DNA from: Glycocaulis sp050485565
Lineage (GTDB): Bacteria > Pseudomonadota > Alphaproteobacteria > Caulobacterales > Maricaulaceae
Assembly: GCF_050485565.1 (NCBI RefSeq)
Contig: NZ_JBJHBQ010000008.1
Span: 62,001-126,000 of the forward strand
DNA: 64,000 bases
Direction: 5' to 3'
Shown here: positions 17,120 through 25,771 of the stretch, in pieces
Numbering within the stretch: the stretch's first letter is position 1
Layout: each line of letters begins with the position of its first letter
Program-made: the position numbers and the translations under genes
The notes under the pieces: generated by a model
Told to the model about the DNA's origin: nothing
Databases searched by the model: none
Seen by the model: the letters and a program-made list of their open reading frames with translations, nothing else

Positions 17120-17730
17120 ACGCCCTGCTCAATCATGCGCTTATAGGCTTCGCGGGCGTGGGCGCGTTTGAGCCAGTCTTTGGTGGCTGGCGCATTGTCC
17201 AGCAGGCCGGACTTTTCCATGCCATCAAGCTGGAAACCCATCAGGCAGTCAGCCGCCGTGAACATGTCCCCGGCAAACCAGGTATGGCGCGACAGATGGC
17301 TCTCGATCGTGGCCGTTGCCTTGTCGCGCTCGCCCGTCATCCAGCCAGCCAGCAGCGAGTCCTGTAGCCCCGTGGCGCGGGTGAACACCAGAATGAGGCC
17401 CGGCAGGAAGGGCGAGCCCTCTGCCGCATGCATCCATTCGAGATAACGGGCAAATTCCGGGCGTCCGGGCTTGGGGTGCAGGCGGTGCTCGGTATCGAAG
17501 ACCGCGAGAATGTACTGCGCAATCGCGCCCGTCTCCGCGATGACCTGCCCTTCATGCTCCAGCAGAGGCGCCTTGCCCATCGGGTGAACTTTGAGGAGTT
17601 CGGGCGGGGCAAGGCGGGTCTGCGTATCGCGCTCATGGCGAACCAGCGTGTAGGGCAGGCCCAGCTCCTCCATCAGCCAGATAATGCGCTGCGAGCGCGA
17701 GGCGTTGAGGTGATGGAGAACCAGGCTCAT
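17116..17730 (-). CDS. Glutathione S-transferase family protein
   Basis: 204 aa. Thioredoxin-like N-terminal GST domain with MSLVLHHLNASRSQRIIWL then the cis-Pro/ESG-type region GKAPLLEHEGQVIAETGAI (about 51-69), and an all-helical C-terminal domain. The serine-containing N-terminal loop (NASRSQR) fits a Ser/Cys type bacterial GST. ATG 17730 chosen; an in-frame ATG 24 nt upstream is possible. Its 3' end overlaps the hepT remnant, so the deletion breakpoint is near here. Confidence 0.87.
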   Translation of the reverse strand: MSLVLHHLNASRSQRIIWLMEELGLPYTLVRHERDTQTRLAPPELLKVHPMGKAPLLEHEGQVIAETGAIAQYILAVFDTEHRLHPKPGRPEFARYLEWMHAAEGSPFLPGLILVFTRATGLQDSLLAGWMTGERDKATATIESHLSRHTWFAGDMFTAADCLMGFQLDGMEKSGLLDNAPATKDWLKRAHAREAYKRMIEQGV

Positions 17731-17795
17731 CGGCGCACAATCCTGTTTCGGCATGGCGCCCCCGCAGCCTGGAAACGACTGCGGGGGGCTATGGC

Positions 17796-19433
17796 CTAGT
17801 TGGCGGTGGGAAGGGTGTAGGCCACATCTGCGCCCGGTCCGAGCGGCAGGCCGAGATACACCCAGGCAATCGTCATGATGATGCCGGTAATCATCAGCCA
17901 GACCGAGTAGGGCAGCATGGCGGCTGTCAGCGAACCGATGCCAAACTCAGGCACCCAGCGGCGCGCAAACACCAGCACCAGCGGGAAGTAGACCATGAGC
18001 GGGGTGATGATATTGGTGGCGCTGTCACCCACACGGTAGGCCGCCGTTGCCATTTCCGGGCTGATCCCCAGCAGCATCAGCATCGGCACCAGGATGGGCG
18101 CCATGAAGGCCCATTTCGCGCTGGCCGATCCGACGAAGAGATTGAGCACACCGGCAAACAGCACGATCAGGCCCAGCACGATAGGCAGAGGCAGGCCCGA
18201 TTGCTGGATCGCGTTGGCACCATTGACCGCCGAGATGATCCCCAGATTGGAGAGATTGAACATCTCCACGAAGTAGGCCGCCGCGAAGGCCAGCACGAGA
18301 TAATAGCCCATATCCTTCATGCCGCCGGCCATCATCTCCACCGTATCGCGATGGCTTTTGATCGTGCCTGCCGCCATGCCGTAGGCGACACCGGCAGCAA
18401 GGAACAGGACAAGGAAGCCCGCGACCAGCGACGAGAAGAACGGCACCAATTGCTGGGCCGGTGCCAGGGCGGGATCGGGATTGAGCAGAGGCGGATTGCC
18501 GCCCCAGACCGAAAGCGCGCCAAAGCTGATCGCCTCGACAAGATCCACGGTCAGGAAGACCCAGATGAAGGCCACGGCCAGAACGGCCAGACCCGCATGG
18601 GCAAGGCCCTTCTTCTGGCCGGGGGTGAGCGGCGCATCCGCGTCGTCGTCAGCAGAATCGCTGCCCGCAACCGCGCCGCCCGTCCACTTACCCAGGCGTT
18701 TTTCAATGATCGCGTCGGTCACAAACCAGATGACGGGCAGGTAGATGAGCGTCATGGCGGCGATGAAGTACCAGTTGCCCGCGATATTCATTACCCAGTC
18801 CGCGACAAGGGTGCCCACGGCTGCCTCGGTAATACCGAACAGCAGGGCATCAAGCTGGCCGGGGAATAAATTGGCCGAAAAGCCGCCTGACACGCCGGCA
18901 AAGGCGGCCGCGATACCCGCGATCGGGTGGCGTCCGGCGGCAGCATAGATCACCGCAGCCAGAGGGATCAGCACCACATAGGCCGCGTCCGCGGCGAGAT
19001 TGGCCAGCATGGCAACCAGCGCGACAGCTGGCGTCAGCAGGAAGCGCGGCGCATTGCGCACGGCTGCGCGCATGGCGGTGCCAAACAGGCCCGCGCGCTC
19101 GGCAACACCGGCGCCCAGCATCACCACCAGCACATAGCCGAGCGGATGGAAGGAGGTGAAAATGGTCGGCATGCGCACCAGCAAGTGCTCAATCAGTTCG
19201 GAGCGGAACAGCATGCGGGCCGGTTCGATAACCGGCGAGCCATCCGCCGCGACCCGGACCGGATGCTCGACCGACACGCCCAGCAGATCGGTGATGACCG
19301 AGATCACAACCAGTATGCCAATCAGATAGGCAAAGATGATGACCGGATCAGGCAGCTTGTTGCCGGTTTTCTCGATCCAGCCGAGAATACCTTTCTGGTG
19401 CTCCTCCACTGCGGGCGCGTCGACCTTTGCCAT
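17796..19433 (-). CDS. AbgT-family transporter
   Basis: 545-aa polytopic inner-membrane protein, about 11-13 helices. Starts MAKVDAPAVEEHQKGILGWI followed by the family pattern GNKLPDPVIIFAYLIGIL; the C-terminal half contains NLFVGSASAKWAFMAPILVP and RVGDSATNIITPLMVYFPL, both typical of AbgT (p-aminobenzoyl-glutamate import; relatives such as MtrF act as sulfonamide efflux pumps). ATG 19433 has GGGGGGA about 8 nt upstream; the upstream in-frame extension is not hydrophobic or conserved. Substrate unknown here. Confidence 0.92.
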   Translation of the reverse strand: MAKVDAPAVEEHQKGILGWIEKTGNKLPDPVIIFAYLIGILVVISVITDLLGVSVEHPVRVAADGSPVIEPARMLFRSELIEHLLVRMPTIFTSFHPLGYVLVVMLGAGVAERAGLFGTAMRAAVRNAPRFLLTPAVALVAMLANLAADAAYVVLIPLAAVIYAAAGRHPIAGIAAAFAGVSGGFSANLFPGQLDALLFGITEAAVGTLVADWVMNIAGNWYFIAAMTLIYLPVIWFVTDAIIEKRLGKWTGGAVAGSDSADDDADAPLTPGQKKGLAHAGLAVLAVAFIWVFLTVDLVEAISFGALSVWGGNPPLLNPDPALAPAQQLVPFFSSLVAGFLVLFLAAGVAYGMAAGTIKSHRDTVEMMAGGMKDMGYYLVLAFAAAYFVEMFNLSNLGIISAVNGANAIQQSGLPLPIVLGLIVLFAGVLNLFVGSASAKWAFMAPILVPMLMLLGISPEMATAAYRVGDSATNIITPLMVYFPLVLVFARRWVPEFGIGSLTAAMLPYSVWLMITGIIMTIAWVYLGLPLGPGADVAYTLPTAN

Positions 19434-19701
19434 ATTGCAATTCCCCCCTGGCGCGCGGATCGTCCCGAAGCGGGCGGCCCGGCCATTTTTTTCCATACAG
19501 AGCAGATCATGCCGCTCTCGAAGGCCCAAGGTTAAGCATTCGCGAGGCTTTTAGGGAACCCCGCTTTTTCCGTTCAGGGAAGGGTTCAGGCAGCATGGCG
19601 CGGCCAGAGGCGGCCCGCTCAAACCGGCAATTCGACCTTCCCGCCATTCCGTGCTAGAGGCCCGGCACGTTCTGAAATCATTGGGAAAAGGACATCCGCT
19701 C

Positions 19702-20541
19702 ATGGAATTTGGCGGCGAGATAGACGGTCAGATCAACACCATACTGGAATACCTCGCGACGCTGGGCGTTGCCGTCCTCTCCAACATCGCGCTGGCCGCC
19801 CTCATTCTGATCGTCGGCCTTTACATGGCCGGCTTCATCTCGCGCCGGGTTCGCAAATGGGCGGTGGACCACCCCAAGATCGATACCACACTCGCCCTCT
19901 TCTTCGCCTCAATCGTACGTTATCTGATCATCGCGGTCGTCATCATTGCCGTGCTGACGCGCTTCGGGGTGGAGACCACTTCTCTGGTGGCTGCGCTCGG
20001 CGCGATGACGCTCGCTGTCGGTCTGGCCCTTCAGGGTACGCTTTCCAACGTCGCTGCCGGCGTGATGATCGTCTTCTTCCGGCCCTACAAGATCGGCGAT
20101 TTCGTGGATATTGGCGGCGCGGCAGGCACGGTGCGCGACATCACCCTGTTCTACACCGAGCTCAACACCCCAGATAACCGCCAGGTGATTGTTCCCAATG
20201 CCCAGTCCTGGGGCCGGGTCATCATCAATTTCTCCGGCTACTCGACGCGCCGCGTCGATTTCACCTTCAGCGCATCCTATGACAGCGATATCGAAAAGGT
20301 GCGCAGCACGATCCGGCGTGTGCTGGAAGATGATGAGCGCGTGCTGGCGATGCCGGAGGTCGTGGTGGAAGTGGCCGCCCACGGGGCGTCCTCGATCGAC
20401 TACACCGCCAGGGCATGGGTCAATTCGAGCGATTACTGGCCCTATTTCTGGGAGAAAACCCGGCTGATGAAGCTGGCGTTCGACGCCGAGGGCATCGAAA
20501 TCCCCTATCCGCATCAGGTGCATATCAAGAAAGAGGGATAG
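19702..20541 (+). CDS. mscS: Small-conductance mechanosensitive channel (MscS family)
   Basis: 279 aa. Three N-terminal membrane segments, the Gly/Ala-rich pore helix and following loop LAVGLALQGTLSNVAAGVMI (about 111-130), the PYKIGDFVDIGG beta-domain entry, and VPNAQSWGRVIINFS. Full-length for the short MscS class. Releases osmolytes on hypo-osmotic shock. ATG 19702 has GGGAAAAGG just upstream. Confidence 0.93.
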   Translation: MEFGGEIDGQINTILEYLATLGVAVLSNIALAALILIVGLYMAGFISRRVRKWAVDHPKIDTTLALFFASIVRYLIIAVVIIAVLTRFGVETTSLVAALGAMTLAVGLALQGTLSNVAAGVMIVFFRPYKIGDFVDIGGAAGTVRDITLFYTELNTPDNRQVIVPNAQSWGRVIINFSGYSTRRVDFTFSASYDSDIEKVRSTIRRVLEDDERVLAMPEVVVEVAAHGASSIDYTARAWVNSSDYWPYFWEKTRLMKLAFDAEGIEIPYPHQVHIKKEG

Positions 20542-20592
20542 GGGCGATTTTCGCCTCACACGTGCCGCAATCTTTGCGTTAATCTCGGCACC

Positions 20593-20898
20593 ATGAGCGA
20601 TACACCCACACCCCGCAAGTCCTTCCTGCAACGCGTCGTCGCGGTGCGCCTGCGCGACATACTCGTGCTGTTCCTGCTGTGTGTGCTCGCGGGCGTGGTA
20701 CTGGCGCTGTTCAATATCGACCCGGCCGAGTTGTGGGTGGATTTCTTCGGCACGATTGCGCGGGCCTGGGACCGCTTCTTCCTGATCATCACCGAGTCGC
20801 TTGGCTGGTCAGTGCGCTACTTCCTGCTGGGCGCGGTTCTGGTGATCCCGCTATGGATTGTCTGGCGCATCATCTCCGCTGCCGGGCGGCGTTCCTAG
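20593..20898 (+). CDS. Small two-helix membrane protein
   Basis: 101 aa, no recognised domain. Two hydrophobic segments (ILVLFLLCVLAGVVLALFNI, about 22-41, and VRYFLLGAVLVIPLWIVWRI, about 74-93). It sits 51 bp after mscS on the same strand and may be co-transcribed. The N-terminus is basic, suggesting an N-in topology. Probably real on position and composition. Confidence 0.65.
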   Translation: MSDTPTPRKSFLQRVVAVRLRDILVLFLLCVLAGVVLALFNIDPAELWVDFFGTIARAWDRFFLIITESLGWSVRYFLLGAVLVIPLWIVWRIISAAGRRS

Positions 20899-21000
20899 AA
20901 CTTACCCGCCATTAACCCTGTCACCGGTTTGCGCGCGAAATCTCCCGCGCCCACTGCTAGCTTGCCTATTCAAGGGAAGCGTTGCGCCGGCGGGGACAGC

Positions 21001-21813
21001 ATGAAACTGGACGATATCGAGACCAGCACACCTGTGCGTGTGCCCGTTTCCGCCAGATGGCAGGACCGGCCCATCCTTATCGTGGATCCTTCCAACTTCC
21101 TGCGCCGGCTGATCGCGGACGTGCTGCGCCATGCCGGCGCCGATCACGTCCACACCTTTGCAAGCAAAGATGACGGGCTGTCGGCCGCCGTGACCTATGC
21201 CCGCCCGATCATCATTGCTGACTGGTCGCAGGCTGCATCCGCCGGACCCGCGCTGACGCGTGCGCTTCGCCGCAAGAACCTTCCTGTGCGCCGCGCACCC
21301 GTGATCGCGCTGGGCAATAGCGGGCAGATGCGCGAGGTCGAGCGTGCGCGCGATGCCGGCGTCAATGCCTTCCTTCTGCGCCCCGTAGCCCCTGCCTCCC
21401 TGTTTGCCCGGCTGGATGAAACCGTCGCCCGCCCGCGCCCCTATGTGGAGACCGAGAGCTTTGCCGGACCGGACCGGCGGACACGCCCCAACCAGAATGG
21501 CCGCATCGCGTGGAAGCGCGGTGTGGACGTGGAATCGGGCCTTGCCACGCCGCTGGAAGCTGCTCTGGCGCAAGCCGACGCCATGGCAGAAGCCATGATG
21601 CGTCAGGGCGACATGATCGCGGCACGGGTCGGCCGGTCCCTGCGCCAGTATCTGGAAACGGTGCGCGATGTCGGCCCGCGTGAGACCGAGATCATCACCC
21701 TGCACCGCTCGGCCCTGCGCCGCCTGCAGGAGTTTGAGAATGCGCCCGACGCTCACCGCAACGAGCTCGTGAACGGCCTTGAAGAAATCACTGCCCGCAG
21801 GCTGGCCGCCTGA
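21001..21813 (+). CDS. Receiver-like domain protein with degenerate active site
   Basis: 270 aa. Residues about 22-140 follow the CheY fold order (RPILIVDPSNFLRRLIADVL, then PIIIADWSQ with the candidate phospho-Asp, then VNAFLLRPV). The acidic pair at the end of beta1 is reduced to one Asp, and the invariant Lys (normally K-P) is Arg (RPV), so phosphorylation may be lost or altered. The C-terminal 130 residues are helical with no output domain I recognise. The start at 21001 is chosen over 20929 because the domain begins just after it. Stand-alone gene. Confidence 0.7.
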   Translation: MKLDDIETSTPVRVPVSARWQDRPILIVDPSNFLRRLIADVLRHAGADHVHTFASKDDGLSAAVTYARPIIIADWSQAASAGPALTRALRRKNLPVRRAPVIALGNSGQMREVERARDAGVNAFLLRPVAPASLFARLDETVARPRPYVETESFAGPDRRTRPNQNGRIAWKRGVDVESGLATPLEAALAQADAMAEAMMRQGDMIAARVGRSLRQYLETVRDVGPRETEIITLHRSALRRLQEFENAPDAHRNELVNGLEEITARRLAA

Positions 21814-21872
21814 CATCGCCCCCCTGAGCACCCCTCTGGCCAAGCCATAAGCTGCCCGTTAAACGGCAGCTT

Positions 21873-22382
21873 ATGGCTGACGATTTGCAGACACTCCTCG
21901 ACACCCTCGCCCCGCTATTGGTGGATGGTTCGCCTCATGCGGTGGCGCTCGGCTTCAAGCTGGAGCGCATCGAACCGGGCATGGCCGAAATGCGCGCGCC
22001 CTATCGCGATGATCTGATCGGCGATCCTGATACCCGCGTGCTGCATGGCGGTGTGGTGACGGCGCTGCTGGACCATGCCTGCGGGCTGGCCGCCTTTGCG
22101 GGGCTTGGCGGCAAGGACGCGACCGCCACGCTCGATCTGCGCCTTGACTATATGCGCCCGGCAGAACCGGGGCGCGATGTGGTGGCGATAGCGCGCTGCG
22201 TACGCGCATCGGGGCTTTTCGCCTTTGTCAGCGCCATCGCCCATGACGGGGATGAAACCGATCCGGTTGCGACCGCTGCCGCCGCCTTCATGGTCAGCCG
22301 GGTCAGCCAGGAAGCGGCCGCGAAGGCAAGGCGTGCCTTTGGCCAGTCGGCCACACCGATCAGCAAGGTGGAAGAAGAATGA
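21873..22382 (+). CDS. PaaI-family hotdog thioesterase (first of pair)
   Basis: 169-aa acyl-CoA thioesterase-like protein. The hotdog signature VLHGGVVTALLDHACGLAAF (about 53-72) and TLDLRLDYMRPA are visible, as in PaaI/YbgC relatives. Its TGA overlaps the ATG of the second thioesterase (ATGA), so the two are co-translated and may form a heteromer or act on related acyl-CoAs. Substrate not predictable. Confidence 0.88.
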   Translation: MADDLQTLLDTLAPLLVDGSPHAVALGFKLERIEPGMAEMRAPYRDDLIGDPDTRVLHGGVVTALLDHACGLAAFAGLGGKDATATLDLRLDYMRPAEPGRDVVAIARCVRASGLFAFVSAIAHDGDETDPVATAAAAFMVSRVSQEAAAKARRAFGQSATPISKVEEE

Positions 22383-22786
22383 GCCCGCTAGAGCCGCTCC
22401 TCTCCAGCCCCTATGTGCGCATGATGGGCGTGCGTTTCGATGGTCATGGCGACGAGCTGACGGCCATCCTGCCCTATGCCGAAACGCTGGTCGGCAATCC
22501 GCTGATCCCGGCTTTGCATGGCGGCGCGATTGGCGCCTTCATGGAGATCACCGCCTCTGCCGCCCTGCTGGCCGGCACGCGGCTTGCGGCCCTGCCCAAA
22601 CCTATCGATGTGTCGGTGGACTATCTGCGCCCGGCACGGCCCCAGGACGTCTATGCCAGAGGCATCATCACCCGTCAGGGCGCACGCGTGGCCAATGTGC
22701 GCGTGGAAGCCTGGCAGGACCGCCGGGCTGCGCCCGTCGCCGCCCTGCACGGCCATTTCCTCATCAAGCCGGAAGGGGACGGCTAG
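22379..22786 (+). CDS. PaaI-family hotdog thioesterase (second of pair)
   Basis: 135 aa with a single hotdog domain: PALHGGAIGAFMEITASAAL (about 42-61) and SVDYLRPARPQDVYARG. Distinctly diverged from its 5' neighbour, with Glu at the position of the neighbour's Asp in the catalytic helix. Its 3' end overlaps the convergent flavoprotein by 4 nt. Confidence 0.87.
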   Translation: MSPLEPLLSSPYVRMMGVRFDGHGDELTAILPYAETLVGNPLIPALHGGAIGAFMEITASAALLAGTRLAALPKPIDVSVDYLRPARPQDVYARGIITRQGARVANVRVEAWQDRRAAPVAALHGHFLIKPEGDG

Positions 22787-23784
22787 GATTTAGCCAGCGC
22801 CTCACCCAGAGCCGCGCCGCTATCCCATGCCAGCTCCGCCCGTCCGCCGAGCCGCCAGTCGCCGGCGCAACCGACCGTTCCGGTCTCATCAAGGGCAAAG
22901 GGTGTGCCGGGCGCCTTTTCGCTCAGCGCGTAGCGCCAGCGATGGGCTGCGCTCCAGACCGGGCGCGCCGGGAAACCGAACCGGACATGGGCTTCTTCCA
23001 CAAGATTGCGCACCACCGCGTCGGGGCTGGCTTCCAGATTGGCCCGCGACCAGCCGGTTGTTGCGTGCAGTATCCACACCTCCGGCCCCGTCCGGCCCGG
23101 ACGTGACCCCATGCGCGCCATCCACGCAAGCGCGCCGCCATAGAGCTTTGCGCCGTCAAATCCCGGATCGAAGGGCGCATCCAGCACCGTCATCACGGCC
23201 TGACACGGACCGATTTGCGCCGCGTTGCCTTGCGCGATCTGGCTGGAGAAATCACCGTCGGTGCGTGCCAGCAGATCGACCAGCTGTTCGGGTGGAATCG
23301 TGATCGCCACCGCGTCGAACGGCCCCTCGCGGCGGCCATCTTCCAGCACGAGCATCCACGCGCCGGGCCCGCCTGCCAGCCGTACCACTCTTGCTCCGAA
23401 CTGCACGTCGAACCCGCCCAGCGCGTGCTTTACCAGCGCATTCATGCCCGGCACACCGATCCAGCGGTCTTCCTTGCGCAAGGGTTCCAGATTGCCGCGC
23501 CGGTCTATCGAAACCAGCCGCGCATCCCAGATGGCCGCCGCACCGGCATCACGCGCCTCCTGCATGAGGGCTGAGAACCCCTCGCCGCGCGCGGTAATGA
23601 ATTGTGCGCCATGGTCAAAACCTGCCTCGCCCAGCGGCGTATCCACCCGCCGCGTGGACAGGCGGCCGCCGGGCCCGCGCGCCTTGTCGAAAAGCTGGCA
23701 GGTGTGCCCGGCTGCCTTCAGGGCGCGTGCGCAGGCTGCACCGGCCAGTCCGGCCCCGATAATGGCTATGCGGCGTTTTGCCAT
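22783..23784 (-). CDS. FAD-dependent amine-oxidase-like protein (renalase-like)
   Basis: 333 aa. An N-terminal Rossmann FAD motif AIIGAGLAGAACARAL (about 6-21) is followed by KARGPGGRLSTRR and GFDHGAQFITARG, the pattern of bacterial NAD(P)/FAD oxidoreductases related to renalase. A C-terminal GCAGDWRLGG segment closes the FAD site. Physiological substrate unknown. Single gene, convergent with the thioesterases. Confidence 0.87.
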   Translation of the reverse strand: MAKRRIAIIGAGLAGAACARALKAAGHTCQLFDKARGPGGRLSTRRVDTPLGEAGFDHGAQFITARGEGFSALMQEARDAGAAAIWDARLVSIDRRGNLEPLRKEDRWIGVPGMNALVKHALGGFDVQFGARVVRLAGGPGAWMLVLEDGRREGPFDAVAITIPPEQLVDLLARTDGDFSSQIAQGNAAQIGPCQAVMTVLDAPFDPGFDGAKLYGGALAWMARMGSRPGRTGPEVWILHATTGWSRANLEASPDAVVRNLVEEAHVRFGFPARPVWSAAHRWRYALSEKAPGTPFALDETGTVGCAGDWRLGGRAELAWDSGAALGEALAKS

Positions 23785-23919
23785 GTCTTCTTTTCCGCCC
23801 CCGGCACCGGTCTAGATAACACTTCAAATGGACCACAAAACGCAAACACAAGATCAACGCACTGCAAACGGACCTGAATATGGCTTGTGTGAGGTGTTTT
23901 TCGGCAGTGGGGACCCGCG

Positions 23920-24078
23920 ATGAGGCGCAAGGGCGATCTGCCTGAGAAGATATGCGCGGCCTGTGGCCGTCCCTTTGCCTGGCGCAAGAAGTGGGAACGC
24001 GTCTGGGACGAGGTGCGCTATTGCTCGAAACGCTGTTCGGGCGAGGCGAAGAAAGCGCGGCAAAGCACAGCGCCTTAA
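23920..24078 (+). CDS. DUF2256 zinc-ribbon mini-protein
   Basis: 52 aa. Contains CAACGRPFAWRKKWERVWD (residues 12-30) and YCSKRC (34-39): a CxxC...CxxxC-type zinc-binding pattern with the WRKKW signature diagnostic of DUF2256. Basic C-terminus. Divergent from the FAD oxidoreductase, 135 bp away. In other bacteria the family is often found near cryptochrome/photolyase or flavoprotein genes; function not established. Confidence 0.88.
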   Translation: MRRKGDLPEKICAACGRPFAWRKKWERVWDEVRYCSKRCSGEAKKARQSTAP

Positions 24079-24221
24079 ATCAAGTTCACGCGCGCGCCAT
24101 CAAGGCGCAATCTTTCCCGCTCCAGAGTGTGCCTTGCGTGGCTGGCAAGACCGGGACGTCAGATCCCGGCACCGGCTCCGCACGGTCGATAACACACTCA
24201 GGAAACAAGGAAACACGCCCC

Positions 24222-24563
24222 ATGAAAGCCCTCCCCCTCATGCTCGCTGCCATCGCGGCGATCAGCGTCTCTGCGCCGTCTTTCGCCGCCGAACCGCCCG
24301 TCCGCTCCGTCAGCTTTGACACCTCCGAACTGCGTTCAGCCGAGGGACGCCAGGCGGTCGGGGAAAGACTTGAACTGGCCGCGCGCCAAGTCTGCCGCCA
24401 GCCCGGCCTCCATGGCCTTGCCCGCCATACCCATGAGGCACGCTGCCGGGAAAACGCGCTGCAGGACGCATACGCCGAACTGGATGCCAGAGGATACCGG
24501 GCGGCCAGCGCGCCCGTGTCCGCTCACACAGCGCAGCTGACCTCCACCCGCAGCGGCCGCTAG
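24222..24563 (+). CDS. UrcA family secreted protein
   Basis: 113 aa. Signal peptide (residues 1-22, ending SAPSFAA), followed by VRSVSFDTSELRSAEGRQAV and a cysteine pair (VCRQPG ... CRENAL), as in the UrcA family of small periplasmic proteins in Caulobacterales and sphingomonads. ATG 24222 is chosen because the signal peptide begins there; the frame is open further upstream. Role unknown. Confidence 0.82.
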   Translation: MKALPLMLAAIAAISVSAPSFAAEPPVRSVSFDTSELRSAEGRQAVGERLELAARQVCRQPGLHGLARHTHEARCRENALQDAYAELDARGYRAASAPVSAHTAQLTSTRSGR

Positions 24564-24661
24564 CGGCCAGTTGCACGCCCCGTTTGCCCGGCTCTGTTTC
24601 CCCTTTGCCGAGGCAGTCACTGGCCCTCGCGCCCTTGCGGTGCGGGGGCCACCCTTTTTCC

Positions 24662-25672
24662 TCAGGCGAAATCGTTTTCCAGCACGATCCGGTAGCGCGG
24701 CTTGCCTTCGCGAAGACGCTGGAATGCCTCGTCAATCTGGCTCATGGGCATGTATTCGACATAAGGCGCAATTGAATGGCGCGCGCAGAATTCCAGCATT
24801 TTCGCCATCACGGCCGGGCTGCCGACCGGAGAACCGGAGACCGATTTCTGACCCCCGATCAGGGCAAAGGCCGGCACCGGAATGGGCTCTGAAATGACCC
24901 CCACCGTATGCAAGCGGCCCTTGGGCGCGAGCGCGGCGATATAGCGGTTCCAGTCGAGCGGCACGGCGACCGTGGAGAGGATGAAATCATGGCGTCCGGC
25001 CTCAGCTTTGAGCGCATCCTTGGAGCGGCTGTCGACGACACGGTGCGCGCCCAGCGCGCGCGCTTCCTCTGCCTTTGATCCGGACGAGGTAAAGGCCGTC
25101 ACCTCACAGCCCCAGGCTTTGAGGAACTGGACGGCGAGATGGCCCAGCCCGCCAATCCCGATCACGCCCACTCTGTCGGTCGGCTTCACGCCAAATTCGA
25201 GAATGGGCGCAAACACGGTGATACCGCCGCAGAAGAGCGGCCCGGCGCTGCGCGCATCCAGCCCCTCTGGCAGCTTCACCGCCCAGGCCGCCTGCAGGCG
25301 CACAGCCTCGGCAAACCCGCCATAGCGGCCAAGCGCGATGCCTTCAGAGTCCCTGCAGAGATTATGATCCCCGCCCATGCAGTTGTGGCAGGTGAGGCAG
25401 GAGCGGGACATCCAGCCCGCATCCACCCGGTCGCCGGGTTTGAGATGCGTCACCGAGCGGCCCACCGCCGCGACTGTGCCGACCACTTCATGGCCCGGCA
25501 CCAGCGGAAACTGGGTCTCACCCCATTCCTCATCCAGCAAAGAGAGGTCTGAATGGCAGAGCCCGCACGCCTCGACTTTCAGCTCCACCTCATCATCGCC
25601 CAGAGGGCCGGGGTCAAAGCTGATCTGTTTGAACGCTCCGGCGCGTTCGCTGGCGGCATAGGCACGGATCAT
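24662..25672 (-). CDS. Zinc-dependent NAD(P) alcohol dehydrogenase
   Basis: 336-aa medium-chain dehydrogenase/reductase. Catalytic zinc residues are in CGLCHSDLS (about 36-44) and GHEVVGTV (about 59-66); the structural zinc loop is CLTCHNCMGGDHNLC (about 93-107). Rossmann motif GIGGLGHLAVQF (about 172-183). Closest to the cinnamyl-alcohol/YahK-type broad-range aldehyde reductases. Divergent from the MATE gene. Confidence 0.9.
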   Translation of the reverse strand: MIRAYAASERAGAFKQISFDPGPLGDDEVELKVEACGLCHSDLSLLDEEWGETQFPLVPGHEVVGTVAAVGRSVTHLKPGDRVDAGWMSRSCLTCHNCMGGDHNLCRDSEGIALGRYGGFAEAVRLQAAWAVKLPEGLDARSAGPLFCGGITVFAPILEFGVKPTDRVGVIGIGGLGHLAVQFLKAWGCEVTAFTSSGSKAEEARALGAHRVVDSRSKDALKAEAGRHDFILSTVAVPLDWNRYIAALAPKGRLHTVGVISEPIPVPAFALIGGQKSVSGSPVGSPAVMAKMLEFCARHSIAPYVEYMPMSQIDEAFQRLREGKPRYRIVLENDFA

Positions 25673-25771
25673 GGGCGGTCTCCTTGTCTCGCCAGCAGGG
25701 CGTCACACGGCGCAAGCTAATGTGAACACATCGCGTTTGCGAGAGCCGGCAATTGGATTTATGCGGCGGTG

